Shown here: positions 23,448-34,303 of the stretch, in pieces
How the letters are laid out: every line of letters starts with the position of its first letter
How positions within the stretch are numbered: position 1 is the stretch's first letter
The notes under the pieces: generated by a model
The model's database searches: none
What the model was told of the DNA's origin: nothing
Seen by the model: the letters and a program-made list of their open reading frames with translations, nothing else
NCBI GenBank assembly: GCA_944548615.1
Contig: OX155965.1
Coordinates: 17,538,806 to 17,602,805, forward strand
Reading direction: 5' to 3'
Source of the DNA: Micropterix aruncella
Lineage: Eukaryota; Arthropoda; Insecta; Lepidoptera; Micropterigidae
DNA length: 64,000 nucleotides
Made by a program: the position numbers and the translations under genes

Positions 23448-23598
23448 ATGAACGCCATTAAGAATCCCGAAAACGCTCTAGCGACCGATATACAGGTAAG
23501 TTTTGCTAGTTGGGTAGGTATGTATTTTAGTTTTCATCTTCAAAGTGAGTGCAACTCTCTCGCTTTCTAACTTGTCTGCAGTCGGGAAAATATAACGA
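23448..23598 (+). CDS. Candidate first coding exons of an unknown host gene
   Basis: An ATG at 23448 opens 16 codons (MNAIKNPENALATDIQ) that end exactly at CAG followed by GTAAGT, a perfect 5' splice site (exon 23448-23495). Eighty-six bases on is CTCTCGCTTTCTAACTTG then TCTGCAG, a strong acceptor with a CTAAC branch-site match (intron 23496-23581). The next segment continues in phase as SGKYNE. It either stops at TAA or is spliced again after 17 bases at GTAAGTAC (23599). Three good splice signals in 150 bases with one open frame are unlikely by chance but not impossible. The protein is too short to identify and no later exon is recognised. The frame is open 20 codons upstream of the ATG, so the true start could lie further 5'. 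Confidence 0.35.
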
Positions 23599-23808
23599 GT
23601 AAGTACCTATGTGGAAAGGTGGAGAGGCTAGGAGGTCGTTATTCTCTGGTCCGGCGGCGGCGGCGATCGAGCGTCGAGGGTCGCAGGCCATACATAAATC
23701 GCGATCAAGCAATAAAGGTTCGCAGTTGTGGGGCACAGACCAAACAACGCCCTTGCCGCGATTCGAACACTATCCGCCCAGTAGGGATACCAAGCGCGTT
23801 AGTGATAT

Positions 23809-23852
23809 TATAAATAAAACAAAAACCGTTCGAAGTTTGTAGCACCCGACTT
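23809..23852. mobile_element. Possible Penelope terminal-repeat relic
   Basis: TTATAAATAAAACAAAAACCG and GAAGTTTGTAGCACCCGAC follow the order of the 16.2 kb Penelope terminal repeat with a gap of about a dozen bases. It is short and divergent. Confidence 0.35.
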
Positions 23853-23853
23853 A

Positions 23854-23998
23854 GGGCCATGGGACTTATGCGTCCCATAAATTTAAAATCATTTTAAAAA
23901 TGATCGAATACGAATAATTATATTTTTTCCATGTTATTCGGACATCAGAAATTTAATATTAGCAATAAAAATATATTGTTTAAAAATATACAGTTTTC
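23854..23998. repeat. Dispersed repeat, partner at 61.65 kb
   Basis: It starts with an inverted pair around CATGGGAC...GTCCCATA and continues with AATCATTTTA, ATCGAA.ACGAATAATT, GTTATT..GACATCAGAA.TT and CTGTTTAAAAATAT-like words. The same words occur in the same order at 61.74-61.87 kb. It is non-coding, probably a palindromic MITE-type element. Confidence 0.6.
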
Positions 23999-24180
23999 CG
24001 CAGAAGATGAAACACATCAATTATGTCATTACTAAAATTTTCAAATGAAAGAAATCGTGACATAAACACACTCTAATATGGACAATACCAAGAAACCGTG
24101 CAGATAACGAGCATTCGTATCATGTCTAAAGGGAGTGACGGATCGATTAAGCAAGACGCTGAACAAATTCGATATAAAAA

Positions 24181-24302
24181 AACACGGCCCACTAGCATAG
24201 TGGTTAGTTCTCCTGATCATTGTAAGATCCCGGGTTCGATTCCCGGCTGGGTCACAAGTTTCCGTTGGGATAAAATTTCGGAACATACTGTATATGCATT
24301 TT
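24181..24302 (+). mobile_element. tRNA-derived SINE head and body
   Basis: This is the best-preserved tRNA-like head in the window: TAGCATAGTGGTTAG (A box) and CCCGGGTTCGATTCCCGG (B box and T arm). GGCCCAC and CTGGGTC could form most of an acceptor stem. The anticodon arm does not pair (CTCCTGATCATTG), so it is a SINE head, not a tRNA gene. The body follows with TTTCCGTTGGGATAAAATTTC and runs into a CATA tract. Confidence 0.85.
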
Positions 24303-24367
24303 TACATACATACATATACATATACATACATACATACATACATACATGCATACATACATTCATGCAT

Positions 24368-24442
<75 letters not shown>

Positions 24443-24451
24443 CACACACAC
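24303..24451. repeat. (CATA)n-(GCAC)n-(CA)n compound microsatellite
   Basis: About 65 bases of CATA/CATG repeats pass into about 72 bases of pure GCAC and a short CA run. It sits exactly where sister SINE copies at 15.3 and 32.0 kb have a short CATA-rich segment, so it is probably an expansion of the SINE's own internal repeat. Open frames across it are artefacts. Confidence 0.95.
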
Positions 24452-25507
24452 GATACAACGAAATTTACTAGAGATTTAATGAAGTATAACTTTTTTTTGT
24501 AAATATCTTTTGTATTAATTACTTTATAAATATGTTGATTTCTTTTTGAAAATAAATAACAGGTGAGACGACAACATTCTCGAAAAACTTGCGATTGCTA
24601 AGTGCAAAAGGGCAAAAGGTCGATGATCCTTAAAAATATTGTAAGACCAAGTGAAATTGTCTACCGTATCAAAATTCCATATGACAGTGATGGATGATAA
24701 ACCTATAATAGAAGCCGATGAAGGCAGTTCGTCCGTCCGAGAGTGAGTTATCGAGAGCGAGTTATTTTAGTTCTATTCTAAAATAAATCCCCATTAGTAA
24801 AAAAAGCGGTTTAGTCTGGATATTCAGAAAGATATTATATTTTTACCAGACTTAGAGTTGATGTTTTTCTATGGCCAATGAGGACCAATGAGGTTTTTCT
24901 ATGACCAATTGCAAACAATAACGTTTAAGTTACTGAAATCCAATTATGTTTTATCGACGCCGATTACATAATAGGTATGCCTTTTCAAAAAAAAACGCTA
25001 GGTCTACTTTTTCTAACGAAGAATAAAAGTTAAGTATTAGTTGGATAGAAAAAATAATTATCCTCACGGCTTAATTCCGTAATTGGTAATCAATTTTATG
25101 ATCTGTAATATAGTTTTATTTATTCATTCGTTACATATATACAAATATCGCAAAGACGAATAAACTCATTATATTTTATTTATAATTTTTAAGAAAATAT
25201 TTACGAAATGTTTTTAAATTTATCCTGAAATATTTTACGAATCAAAATAAAAAAGAATTTGATTTACAACTAACTCTTTACCTTTAAATGCATTTATCTT
25301 AAAATCACTTTTTGTATTAATATAAGCCACATGTAGCTAAATTATATATCCAGCAACAGTAGATAGATACCGTGTAGACAAAGGCCGTATCCTGGGACGA
25401 CGACGACGACGATACGTCGAACCGGGACCCCACCCCGAAATTGTATGCGTAAAAAATAAAGTCGAGGAAAATTGATAATCAAGGAGATTTCGAAAATTAT
25501 GAACAGT
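24452..25507. other. No recognised feature
   Basis: AT-rich DNA. A short (GAC)n run occurs at about 25397-25413. No frames, termini or tails were assigned. Confidence 0.45.
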
Positions 25508-25686
25508 CAGGCACGTATCCAGGGGAAGGGGGGGGGGGGGGGAGGGGTAGTTGGGATTTAATCCTCCGAAATCCGGCGTATTTTCGTTTCATTGTACGAA
25601 CAAATTCAAGTTTGGTGGGTACCGCGCGCGGTATTTTAATGAATTCCCTTCCACACCCCTGTGACTGAAGTCTAGATACGTGCCTG
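25508..25686. mobile_element. Short TIR element with internal G-run
   Basis: The left end CAGGCACGTATCCAG is matched by the reverse complement of the right end, CAGGCACGTATCTAG: 14 of 15 bases over 179 bp. An uninterrupted G-run near 25529-25542 is followed by GAGGGG. No target duplication is visible outside. The 71-codon minus-strand open frame with a proline run is due to the G-run. The CAG start is compatible with hAT, but the superfamily is not established. Confidence 0.55.
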
Positions 25687-26100
25687 CCTGCCGTACGTGC
25701 CACCCCCATCAACAGTAGATGAATAATCCATCCAAAATATGAAACTCCACAAAATCACATTTCTGTAATTTTCTGAAATAAAAGTTTTGGTGATAATTGT
25801 CGGAATACAAATTATATTTTAACTCAGTTGCAACACCGGACGACGTACTGATGACCTATTGGCAAAATGCCAAATCCGGCAAACGCTTACCAAATGGTAA
25901 CCCTATCTGCGAGGGGGTCAAGCGTAACTGCAACTGAAGCTCGAGGGACGAATGCTCAACACGTTTCGGTCGTACCGTAAATCGCGGTATTGAATTGTTT
26001 CCGCTGTGCACTCCTGTCAATAAATATGATTAATAGGAAACCGTGGTATGCACTGGCTGCATGGACTGCCAAAGAATCGGCCAGACGACGGCGGCCATAC

Positions 26101-26690
26101 GACGATAATTTGTTTATTTGTTTCTATTCTATATTATGAATTTTCATAATGGGTGGGTTTATTATCATACGATAAAATCTTACTACCAACATCCTTCAAG
26201 GGGGTGAATCAGTACGAGCAACTAAGCCACTTTTATAAAAACAAAATTATAAAAACAAAAAAAAACATTTTTTTATTTTTATTTGAAGAATTTGACTGTT
26301 AAATAAAAGTTTGACAGGCGTTTGAGCGCGCAGCGCCATCTACCGGTAGGTAACATATTAGTAATAATTATCGATATTAGCGATATTTTACCTACCGCTA
26401 GATAGCGCATCGTGTTCAGCGGTTTTTATACTGTTTAAAAAAAACAATTTTTTATCAAAAATTGCATACTTGCTTGTACTGATTCACTCTCTTGAAGGAT
26501 GCCGGTTAATTAAAACTCATCCTGTACGTATGTTTGCGTGTAACATGAGTGTCTTGTTATTGCACTCGATCGACAGAATTGGAATGCAATTCCGTTAATT
26601 ATTTCCTAACGTAAAATGGTGACCTAGCCGTGAAACGAACCCGCAACCTTACAATGTACCTAACCACTATACCACAAGTGTACGGTCTGA
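26101..26690 (-). mobile_element. tRNA-derived SINE interrupted by a MITE
   Basis: On the minus strand the head lies at 26690-26618 (GTGGTATAGTGGTTAGG, TTGCGGGTTCG). Its body continues to about 26511 with CACCATTTTACGTTAGGA, GAATTGCATTCCAATTCTGT and CATGTTACACGCA. The tail (TATGATAATAAACCCACCCAT) resumes at about 26185-26101. The gap is filled by the palindromic element at 26186-26510. Both parts align in order with the uninterrupted copy at 15.3 kb. Confidence 0.8.
26189..26504. mobile_element. Palindromic MITE nested in the SINE
   Basis: Ends read CATCCTTCAAGGGGGTGAAT and, reverse-complemented, CATCCTTCAAGAGAGTGAAT, with identity continuing through CAGTAC.AGCAA. Nearer the centre GCGCCATCTACCGGTAGGTAA is mirrored by ATGCGCTATCTAGCGGTAGG. 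The whole 316 bp can therefore fold into an imperfect hairpin. It is non-coding. Insertion within the SINE fixes its relative age: it is younger than that SINE. Confidence 0.8.
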
Positions 26691-27090
26691 TTAATGTAAA
26701 TCCTTTTCAAGAAATTCTCCTCAAAAGTCAATATATTTATTGTCCCATTGCGATGGGACAGCGTTCCAAAATTAAATGTATTGCTCTATTATATGAAACC
26801 CGTAAAAAACCACATAAATTTGAAACTAGCAAAGAGCCATATTATCCTAAAAGTTTTTAATAAACGCCGAGATAAAGAATAGTGCATCGAACCTGATAGA
26901 TATTTTAACCAACTCATTCGGAAATCTATACCCATCACACAAGTTCTTCACGGACGATGTTAATAAGTAGTTTCTCAAAGAATCCTCTCCTCATCTGCCT
27001 GATCGGCAGCTAGTCCTCCAATAAATCAGCAATCAACATCCGAGAATCTTCAGTGAAGGCTTTTGAGTCATGTATGTTTCTGTAGAACTA
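26691..27090. other. No recognised feature
   Basis: AT-rich DNA; the 76-codon open frame at 26630-26860 overlaps the SINE head and has no motif. Confidence 0.45.
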
Positions 27091-27109
27091 TTCGATTCTG
27101 ATTCGATTG

Positions 27110-27317
27110 ACATTTGGACATTTAGACAACTACTTACTTGATATTTGGACGGTTAAGGTGACACTATGACACTCGGGATGACATAACGATTCTAACAATA
27201 CCACACAATTCCAAATTGGTTCAAGCGTTTAGAAGTTATAGTGGAATAAAGAAAAGGAAAATATACATAGATGAACCCTGAACACATTACACATCTTTCT
27301 TGTTGGGCAGTCGTGTG
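27110..27317 (-). mobile_element. Y-family TIR element, truncated copy
   Basis: It shares GACATTTGGACATTTAGACAAC, ACACTCGGGATGACATAACG, TTCAAGCGTTTAGAAGTTAT and GTTGGGCAGTCGTGT with the full Y copy at 41.62 kb (reverse orientation). One terminal repeat is present at the right edge and the other end is missing. A further stray end-like piece, CTTTTTTGTTGGGCAGTC, lies at about 27427. Confidence 0.7.
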
Positions 27318-28165
27318 AAAAGTGACAAACAGCTGTTTTACAGCTTATCACGCCGTGAATAGGTGTTTATAAAATAAAATGTTATCGGTGCTCAAATTAA
27401 GGTTGCTCAGAGACTTTCTTTCTTACACTCCTTTTTTGTTGGGCAGTCTTGAAAAAAGATCATAAATATTTTTCATATTGCCAATTATCGCATTTAATGT
27501 GTTTTTTCCTGTTATAAATTTAATTAAAAAAATAAAAATGTGTAGGTACATCTCATCAAAAAACCGTTAAGCGTAAATTGTTGAAGACAGAATAACAGTA
27601 GTACATTCAAAACGAACATCAAAGTGTTACTGCGACGACAGCGGCGGCGAAGTATATCAAGACATCATTATCAAAATATATCAAGACACCTTTTTCTTAG
27701 CCACTAAAGTCACGCGCATCCCGCGCCACGACTTTAAATTACAAACCCGAAACTTTTCATCGCGTTCGGCGCGTTTCTTGCGATGCTGCGACGGTGGGGT
27801 CACGCGGTACAGGTGTTGCGCCACACGCGTCTAATCCCTGCGATCGGGGGTTCATTCCCGTTGGGGAATTATTGCCGCAGCTTCATTATAACTTGTACGG
27901 GGGGTTTTCTGCAGTGCCGGCGGTAGGGCAATCGCCGTCCCTCAGGAGGCGGGGACCATGACGACAGCGGTGAGAAAACTTTCCAAATATATGTTGCGTT
28001 AGAAGTGGCAGGGTTCAACAAAGGCGATGTTCCTTGAAATCAACCCTAGCATTCGTCAACCGAGCATTTGTCCTCCAAAACCAGGTGATGGGGACGATAG
28101 TGGGTGTATGGAGGGGCATACGCAACGTCCGAAGCCTCGTTGAAACACTGGCTCACGTCAGCTGC
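27318..28165. other. No confident feature
   Basis: GC-rich patch at 27690-27960 containing GGGGGTTCATTCCCG, which resembles a T arm but has no matching A box at the right distance. Nothing else was recognised. Confidence 0.4.
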
Positions 28166-28169
28166 TACA

Positions 28170-28235
28170 TAAGATAAGAGGCGTCGGGCGTGATCAGTAC
28201 TTGGATGGTGACCTCCTGAGTACTGCCACGTGATA
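28170..28235 (+). pseudogene. 5S rRNA-derived fragment (3' half)
   Basis: The stretch GGCGTCGGGCGTGATCAGTA followed by CTTGGATGGTGACC and CTCCTGAGTACTGCCACGTG follows the 3' half of animal 5S rRNA (GCGTCGGGC, AGTACTTGGATGG.GACC, GGGAA.ACC...GTG), including the C-box region of its internal promoter. The 5' half is absent and the upstream sequence does not match. It is either a truncated 5S pseudogene or the remnant of a 5S-headed SINE; with one copy this cannot be settled. Confidence 0.7.
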
Positions 28236-29029
28236 TAGTAATACCGGCCTCCTGTAAGATAATTCTACATTAAGGTGCGATATTACCCCTCTTTTCAAGA
28301 AATACAAAGTGCTTACTATGGCATCCGCATATATTCTCAGTTGTTTAGTGTATCCTAAAAACAACATACATGCACGTACTTGATCACGACACTCGAAGCA
28401 AAGCCAACATAGCCCTCCCCAGTCCGTTTGACTTTGTCAAGCGTATTTTTGGCCTTCAAGACTCTTTAATAACCTTCCAAAGTCGATAGAACATTCAGAA
28501 TCAAAAACGTTGGTATATAGAGTTAAACACCGGCTCATGCCCCATGCTGTTTATAAGGTAGACGATCTTGATTTTTTTTTAATATCTTAAATATAAGGTA
28601 GAGGAACCAATACCGGGCAGGTATTTAATAACTTACGAAATAAATTAAAAATAATATAATAAGCTGCCAGCAACCGATCTCGTATTGAGAAAATGTTTTT
28701 TTTAATACTCGGGCACTATCTAGTGTCAAGTTGACTTATTACTCCGAGAATTCCTAACGAAAAACGTAAGGAAATCTCGTTTGTATTGTTATTTTTTAGC
28801 TGCATTGTATTAGTATTGATTACTATTTATTATTCACTGATTTTATGAGTTTTTTATTTTGGTGTTTTGGGGATGTCTGCTTTTGGTACTGAGCATACCT
28901 ATTTAATTTTTCCACAGTATATGTCTAGCTTGAATAGGGTATAAATAAGTGGATATAAGTTTCGGCTTTAACGTGAACAGCATAGCATGCTCTGAAATTC
29001 ACGAAAATAGGAAGCTTAGGTAGTTAGGG
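28236..29029. other. No recognised feature
   Basis: AT-rich DNA with no assigned repeat or frame. Confidence 0.5.
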
Positions 29030-29270
29030 TATGAAAAATAACAGCCGATGAAACGCATTCTTTGAGGAAAACCTGATGAAAATCGTAGTCAGACGACCAC
29101 GCGAAATCGTAATTATGTGGTCAAAACCTGAATGCTCTCGGCATGAACAACTGGAAACAAGGCCCAGGAAAGGGTTGACTAGAAGAACATTTGTGACGAA
29201 GTTAAGACTTATGACAAGCTAAGACAATGAGATGTAGCGCTAATGACGTTGATTATGATGACGGCAATAT
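29030..29270 (+). pseudogene. RTE-type LINE C-terminal remnant
   Basis: Translation gives PMKRIL, a stop, GKPDEN, then MNNWKQ and, after a frameshift, ICDEVKT. This is the same tail as at 9.14-9.37 kb (PLKRI..G.PEG, NNWK..AQDR). Frameshifts and stops are frequent. It ends in a short ATGATG tail near 29240-29260. Confidence 0.65.
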
Positions 29271-32020
29271 CTTTGATTAAAACCATGATTTATAACATTA
29301 AACATACTGACACCAAAAAAACAGGTTAAAGTTCTTTACTAGTGAGTGCACTGTTCCCAAAGCTCGGTCCAGAATCAATTTATCGCCACTAAGAACCATA
29401 TCCCAGCTACTCTTCTTGCATTTCCTGATAAAAGGTGACGTGATACCTGGAAACGACCATATCTTAACAGCTTTAGTTTCATGAATTTATTGAAAAATAT
29501 AAGCACTAATTTTAAAAAAGTTTCGGAGCAAATCCCTAGATAAGAAACGAATTTATAATTTGGACTTAAAAAAGTTACTCATTGCCTTAGACATTCAGGC
29601 TTTGAACTGATTTCAAAAACATTCACGCGCGATTACTCCTAAAATGTAAGCGATGATTGTGTTTTATTTTAATTTAATTATATTGACTGGTTAATTCTCT
29701 AGCGTCGCGCTGAGCCGCATTTTTTATTAAGGCCCTAAATTAATTACAATTAATTAAAACGTGAGAGCGCTGACAGAGTTATGCTAAATATTTAACATCC
29801 TTATACCACCACTGCGTAAATACACTTTTACTGTGTAAGCCTTGCGATCAATCGTTCAATTTCCGGCCACTCGTCGGCGCGTACGTACGCGGAATAGTGC
29901 CTGACGCTTTATCAATGCTGGTTTTTTATTGGTCAAACTCTACAACTATGACCCCGCTTATCTTTTCACGGGTCCACCCATTTCAATTATTTACTCTCAA
30001 GTCTTATGTCGCCTTAAGAATAAACAGAAATCCCGCCGTTTATCGGCCAATACAATGTAAATTTTCTTAATAAATAATTATTCCAAAAATAAACTAGGTA
30101 AGTCTATATATTAAAAAGGCGAAATTTTGCATAGTCCTTTACTGACTTTTGACTACTGCTGACTAACTTCTTTCTATTTTTCTTCAGAAAATCGTATCGA
30201 AAGGTCACGATTTTTCGGCGGTGTCTGATTCAGCTATTCGTTTTAATATTGTCGTGTGGTTTTCTTAAATGGCCACTTTATTCAAAAAATATCTAGCAGA
30301 AAAATAAAGATATCATAGTTTATTGTTGAAAAATAGCCTGGTAAAAAAAAGGTCGGTTGTGTGCCACATCGCTATTCTGAAAAGTTGGAGATAAACTCAA
30401 AATTTTGAGAACATTGTACTTGAAAAATCTGTATCGATTTTACGATACACCATAAAAACGAACAGACATTTTAAGAAACAAGTATAGAAAATGAGAAGAG
30501 TCTCGGTAACTTTTAACAGAAATAGAAATATATTAATTTTCTAAATTATGGTGTTACATAAATGAGGATAATAAAGGACATTATGTCTCTCATAATTCCC
30601 AGACATCGCAACAGATTGAAAATTTTACTTGTTTTCTAAGATTGTAATAACCAATTAATTAATATCATTATTCCATCTGCAATATCTGCAAATAACATTA
30701 ATTACTACAAAATTGAATCTTATAGAAACAAAATAATATAACAATCTTTTGATATTAAACATTCGGAATGTTCGTTCACTCAATGACCTAAAATTACATT
30801 TAAAAAGATACATGAAATAATCGAAAAAGGATTAAAAAGCCGTTAAGTGGCCGTGCCGGCCGTGGCGGCCAACAGCTATATGAAGCATAATGTTGTGGCC
30901 TGGTTGTGAGAACACGAAAAAGAATTTTTATACAATTATGCCCGATTTTAAAAACCCGTTCCTTAAGCTCTCATTTCGCCAAAACTAAATTGGTAAATTA
31001 TTTCCATATTAATTGTAAATTATCTTTATGCTGTTACTGTTTTCCAAAAAAAATAAAAACGAGCGAGATTTGTCTTCAAAAACCTAGAGATGATTCTCAA
31101 TATTAAAAAATACTATTTACACCAGCGTATGGCCTATTTGCATAGCATCAAGACAGTTTTTGGAACTTCCATATAAAAAATATAAGAAAAAAATGTTTGA
31201 AATAACGTTAATTTCCAGAAATTTTATGGCCAAACATTTTTTTTCTATTTATTATAGGTACTTTTGAGAGATATAAAAAATAACACAGTGATCTTAAGTT
31301 ATTTTATTATTGTAATCTAATTTTTACTTTATAAAAAACTATTCATTTGATAATTTATTATATTATAATTGAAAAGCCAAATCGACTATATTAGACGACG
31401 CGCAAAGCCGAAATCGTCATTCGTAATTGGCCACTGCTAACGTTGGGACGTATTCCCTTGTCGCCACGGCATACCTCTATACATCTTTATGTATATTATC
31501 GAAAGCGCGCGGGCGCGTGGCATTGCAAAAATATCTAAATTTTTAGTCGCGTCTACTCGGAAGGGACCCTTAAAGGAGAAAAAATAATTCACCAATAACA
31601 TAAATAATATAATAATTGAAAAAAATCAAAATCCGCATATAAAAAGGAAATGTATTCAAAACACGATTTTAAAATGAGAAATCATCATATTTAAATTATT
31701 GTAGGAGAGTTGACGATACCTGCCCGCGAAGAGTCAAAGGGCAGCGAAGCATAAGGTGCCGTGAAGTAGCGAAGAGGACTCTAGTTGAACTTTTTGAACC
31801 AGAGGGGCGGGCAGAGGGGTCTTGCCACGCACGGCCAATAATTCCTAAGGGGGACTGCTGTATGGTGTGCGCGGACACGCGGAAATATAACTCATCAAAA
31901 ATAGTCTCGCTAGGAATAATACAAAAAACTTTTAAAATATATTTAAATAATGTAATATTAAGTTTGAAATGCGCTTTTGACGAAAGAGCCCTGATTGCTG
32001 TAAGCGCTTAAGATCGGACG
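29271..32020. other. Long AT-rich stretch with no recognised feature
   Basis: About 2.7 kb, mostly AT-rich. A G/C palindrome (GGCCGTGCCGGCCGTGGCGGCC) lies at 30850-30871, and GC-richer patches occur at 31380-31560 and 31690-31880. No coding frame above 66 codons and no terminal repeats were recognised. Confidence 0.45.
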
Positions 32021-32275
32021 GTGCGACCTGGTGGCATAATGGTTAGGTCTCCTGATCTTACTGTGAGGTTCCGTGTTCGATTCTTGGCTGAGAAACCATT
32101 TTCCCTTAGGAAAAATAACGCATTTGAATTCTGTCGGTCGAAAGCAATAACAATATATACACTTACACAAATGCTCGTATGTACACATACATATAAATTC
32201 GTAATAGGGTTGGTTGTGAAATTGTCGTAAGATAATAAACCCGCCCATTGTGACCTTCCAAATTAGATTAGACCT
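32021..32275 (+). mobile_element. tRNA-derived SINE
   Basis: Head: CTGGTGGCATAATGGTTAGG (A box) and GGTTCCGTGTTCGATTC (B box); body: CCATTTTCCCTTAGGAAAAA and GCAATAACAATATATACACT; tail: GGGTTGGTTGTGAAATTGTC with ATAATAAACCCGCCCATTGT. It is collinear with the 15.3 kb copy, and the short CATA segment is unexpanded. Confidence 0.85.
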
Positions 32276-32394
32276 TTCAAGTGCGACGAATAATTTTAAA
32301 GGCGTATTTACGAAAACCGCTGAAACCTTTTTAGGTTCATTTATTGGGAAAATTAACAACGCAATAACAATATTAAATTTACACCGGGCACCGG

Positions 32395-32830
32395 GTAGTT
32401 AAACCAGCGGGCTGACCAAGCGCCCTCGCTGCCAGTTATGGCCGGATGTCTCTGGCCTCCCCGACTGTTTACGGGTTTGAGGTCGCCCCAAGAAGTTTCA
32501 ACGACTGATCGTTCTGTCTCCCGCGAGGTGAACGTAGAAGACTTGGGACGAAACAGTTCACTGTCTACTACGCCAACTCGCTCGTAAGAAACCAACGTCT
32601 TACTACAAGACACCGGGAATATGAACCTAGCGGGCCGACTTCGCGCCCTTAGTGCCAGTTGCGGCCGGATTTCTCCGGCCCCCTGACTGGTTACAGGTTC
32701 GAGGTCGCTTGCGCGGTCCTCTCCCTTATGTTAGCGGTGATTCGTTGTTACCCGATTCTACCGCGGAACACGGCGTCCATTGCCCGGCTGTCACCCACTG
32801 AGAAAGTTATTGGATCTCTTCCTACAATTT
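32395..32830 (+). repeat. GC-rich dispersed repeat, two tandem left halves
   Basis: Two adjacent segments (about 32395-32595 and 32625-32830) each contain AGCGGGC.GAC..CGC, TGCCAGTT..GGCCGGAT, TCT..GGCC.CC and GACTG.TTAC.GGTT.GAGGTC. They are tandem or independently inserted versions of the left half of the family seen at 8.3, 52.3 and 59 kb. The second continues with GCGCGGTCCTCTCCCTTATG and AGCGGTGATTCG. GGTTCGAGGTC resembles a pol III B box but no A box is in place. Confidence 0.7.
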
Positions 32831-32854
32831 CGTTTTGTTAAAACGGTTTTATAG

Positions 32855-33170
32855 AGAATAATGATGTTTCAATCGTAAGTTTGTTGAATTGCAAGGGATT
32901 TTGCTGAAACTCCATTACTCGATTAAAGGTTTCACCATTCCCCGTAACTGACTATAACCTTACGTATGTAATACCATGATGTCATGGTAAAAGCAAGATC
33001 TCGTTGTGCGCCATAATGCATGTGCAGTATAGTTACTATGCCCGTGACATGGTAAATCCACCGTTACGCGTCATGTTAATACATACGTACGAACCACAGT
33101 ACATGTTAAATATGTTATCCCTTTTGAAACATTTCCGTGTATTAGAGCGTTATATTTTTCTCAGTGCACG
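32855..33170 (+). repeat. Dispersed repeat, partners at 56.2 and 57.05 kb
   Basis: Shared words: GATGTTTCAATCGTAA, GAAACTCCATTACTCGATTA, ACTGACTATAACCTTACGTA, CACCGTTACGCGTCAT, ACCACAGT and TATATTTTTCTTAG/TCTCAGTG. The left half recurs at about 56.21-56.28 kb and the right half at 57.05-57.30 kb, so this is an uninterrupted version. Confidence 0.65.
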
Positions 33171-33480
33171 GGATCGGTTGGCCGATTGGTCGTTATAAGA
33201 GCGGCTGTCATAAGGTTAACAGCCACCCCCGCTCTATGGGAAACAAAGCCATTTCCAGACTCCCCCGGTTATCTGTCGGAATGCAGAGTCGATTAGCTGA
33301 CGCCGCACAGTGCGCCAACCGTCCAGGAGCGTCCAAAGTACGATTCCCAGGGAAACCGACCCGCGGAGGGAAAACGGCCCGCAGTCCTACCCGGGCTCGC
33401 TCTTCTTCTGGGAGGCTACCGGATGGGTGCTGCCCCTTGAGTTAGGCTGATCTTAACACCTGGGTAATAATATCTCAACT
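33165..33480 (+). repeat. GC-rich dispersed repeat, right half
   Basis: GGCCGATTGGTCG, AAGAGCGGCTG, ACAGCCACCCCCGCTCTATG, TTTCCAGACTCCCCCGG and GTCGGAATGCA.AGTCG, then GACGCCGCACAGTGCGC, match the right half of the 52.3 kb copy. A TGGCCGATTGG phrase fits the pol III A-box pattern, but the B box downstream is poor. Confidence 0.7.
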
Positions 33481-34303
33481 GCACAGGACCCATTAGCTAC
33501 CAGTGAGCCGATGCAGGAGGCTCGGAGGCTAGAGACTGCGAGTCGAAAACTCACGTAGGCAGTATTGATATGACGTATTTTCTATAGATTGATTCGCCAC
33601 ATTAACCACTGATTGTTTTCCGCGAAAGAGAAAAAAAAATCAAAACCTGTCTGTTGCAGGCTGTTTTATCAGACCATCGCGACAGTCGCGATGCAATGGT
33701 CTGATCGCTGATGTCTGTAGTCGTGTTGTTAAAAATATTCTATCAATAATAATATCGATATAATTTCATCACATTCAGAAGTGTCTTAGCAACAGCAATG
33801 TCATAAAGTTAGCAGATAATAATGTAGGCGACTTATCTGCAATGTAAATTACAACGCAAAAGCCAATTTTGCAATTTGAGGGGTTGCCAAATTTATTCGC
33901 GTCGGTTTAAAATCTAATATCTTACATAATATGTTCTAATATGATATTTCAATTTATTATGAAACGTAATCCCGCGGTTCTTACTCGACGAGCAACTCCT
34001 TTGCCGAAACGATGAACTAATTAATCTTAACGACTACAAGTACGCTGCGCACCCCTTTATATTCCTTAGCATAATTGAGAAAACACGCAAATAAATAATA
34101 GAGGTAAGTAGATTTTTGACAGGCAGATTATTTTAGATAGATAGACCTTTAGCGTCATTTTATAAATATAATTTCGAGAGACGTTTTAAAATGTTTCATC
34201 ATTTCTTGATTTAAACTTAGCCTAAAGCAGCCATGTATTTTTTCACATATTTGATAGATTTTGCCCGAAATAGAATTGAAAAATTGAAAATAAGTTTTTT
34301 TTA
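33481..34303. other. No gene; strong hairpin at 33668-33705
   Basis: AT-rich DNA apart from a hairpin: ATCAGACCAT pairs with ATGGTCTGAT, and inside it CATCGCGAC pairs with GTCGCGATG around a single A. Nothing else was recognised. Confidence 0.6.

Noticed and set aside
24183..24255. Possible tRNA gene
   Set aside because: T arm and A/B boxes are good and the acceptor nearly pairs, but the anticodon arm does not fold. The segment continues into a SINE body shared with four other copies.
27830..27880. GGGGGTTCATTCCCG as a tRNA or SINE head
   Set aside because: No A box at the required distance and no SINE body downstream.
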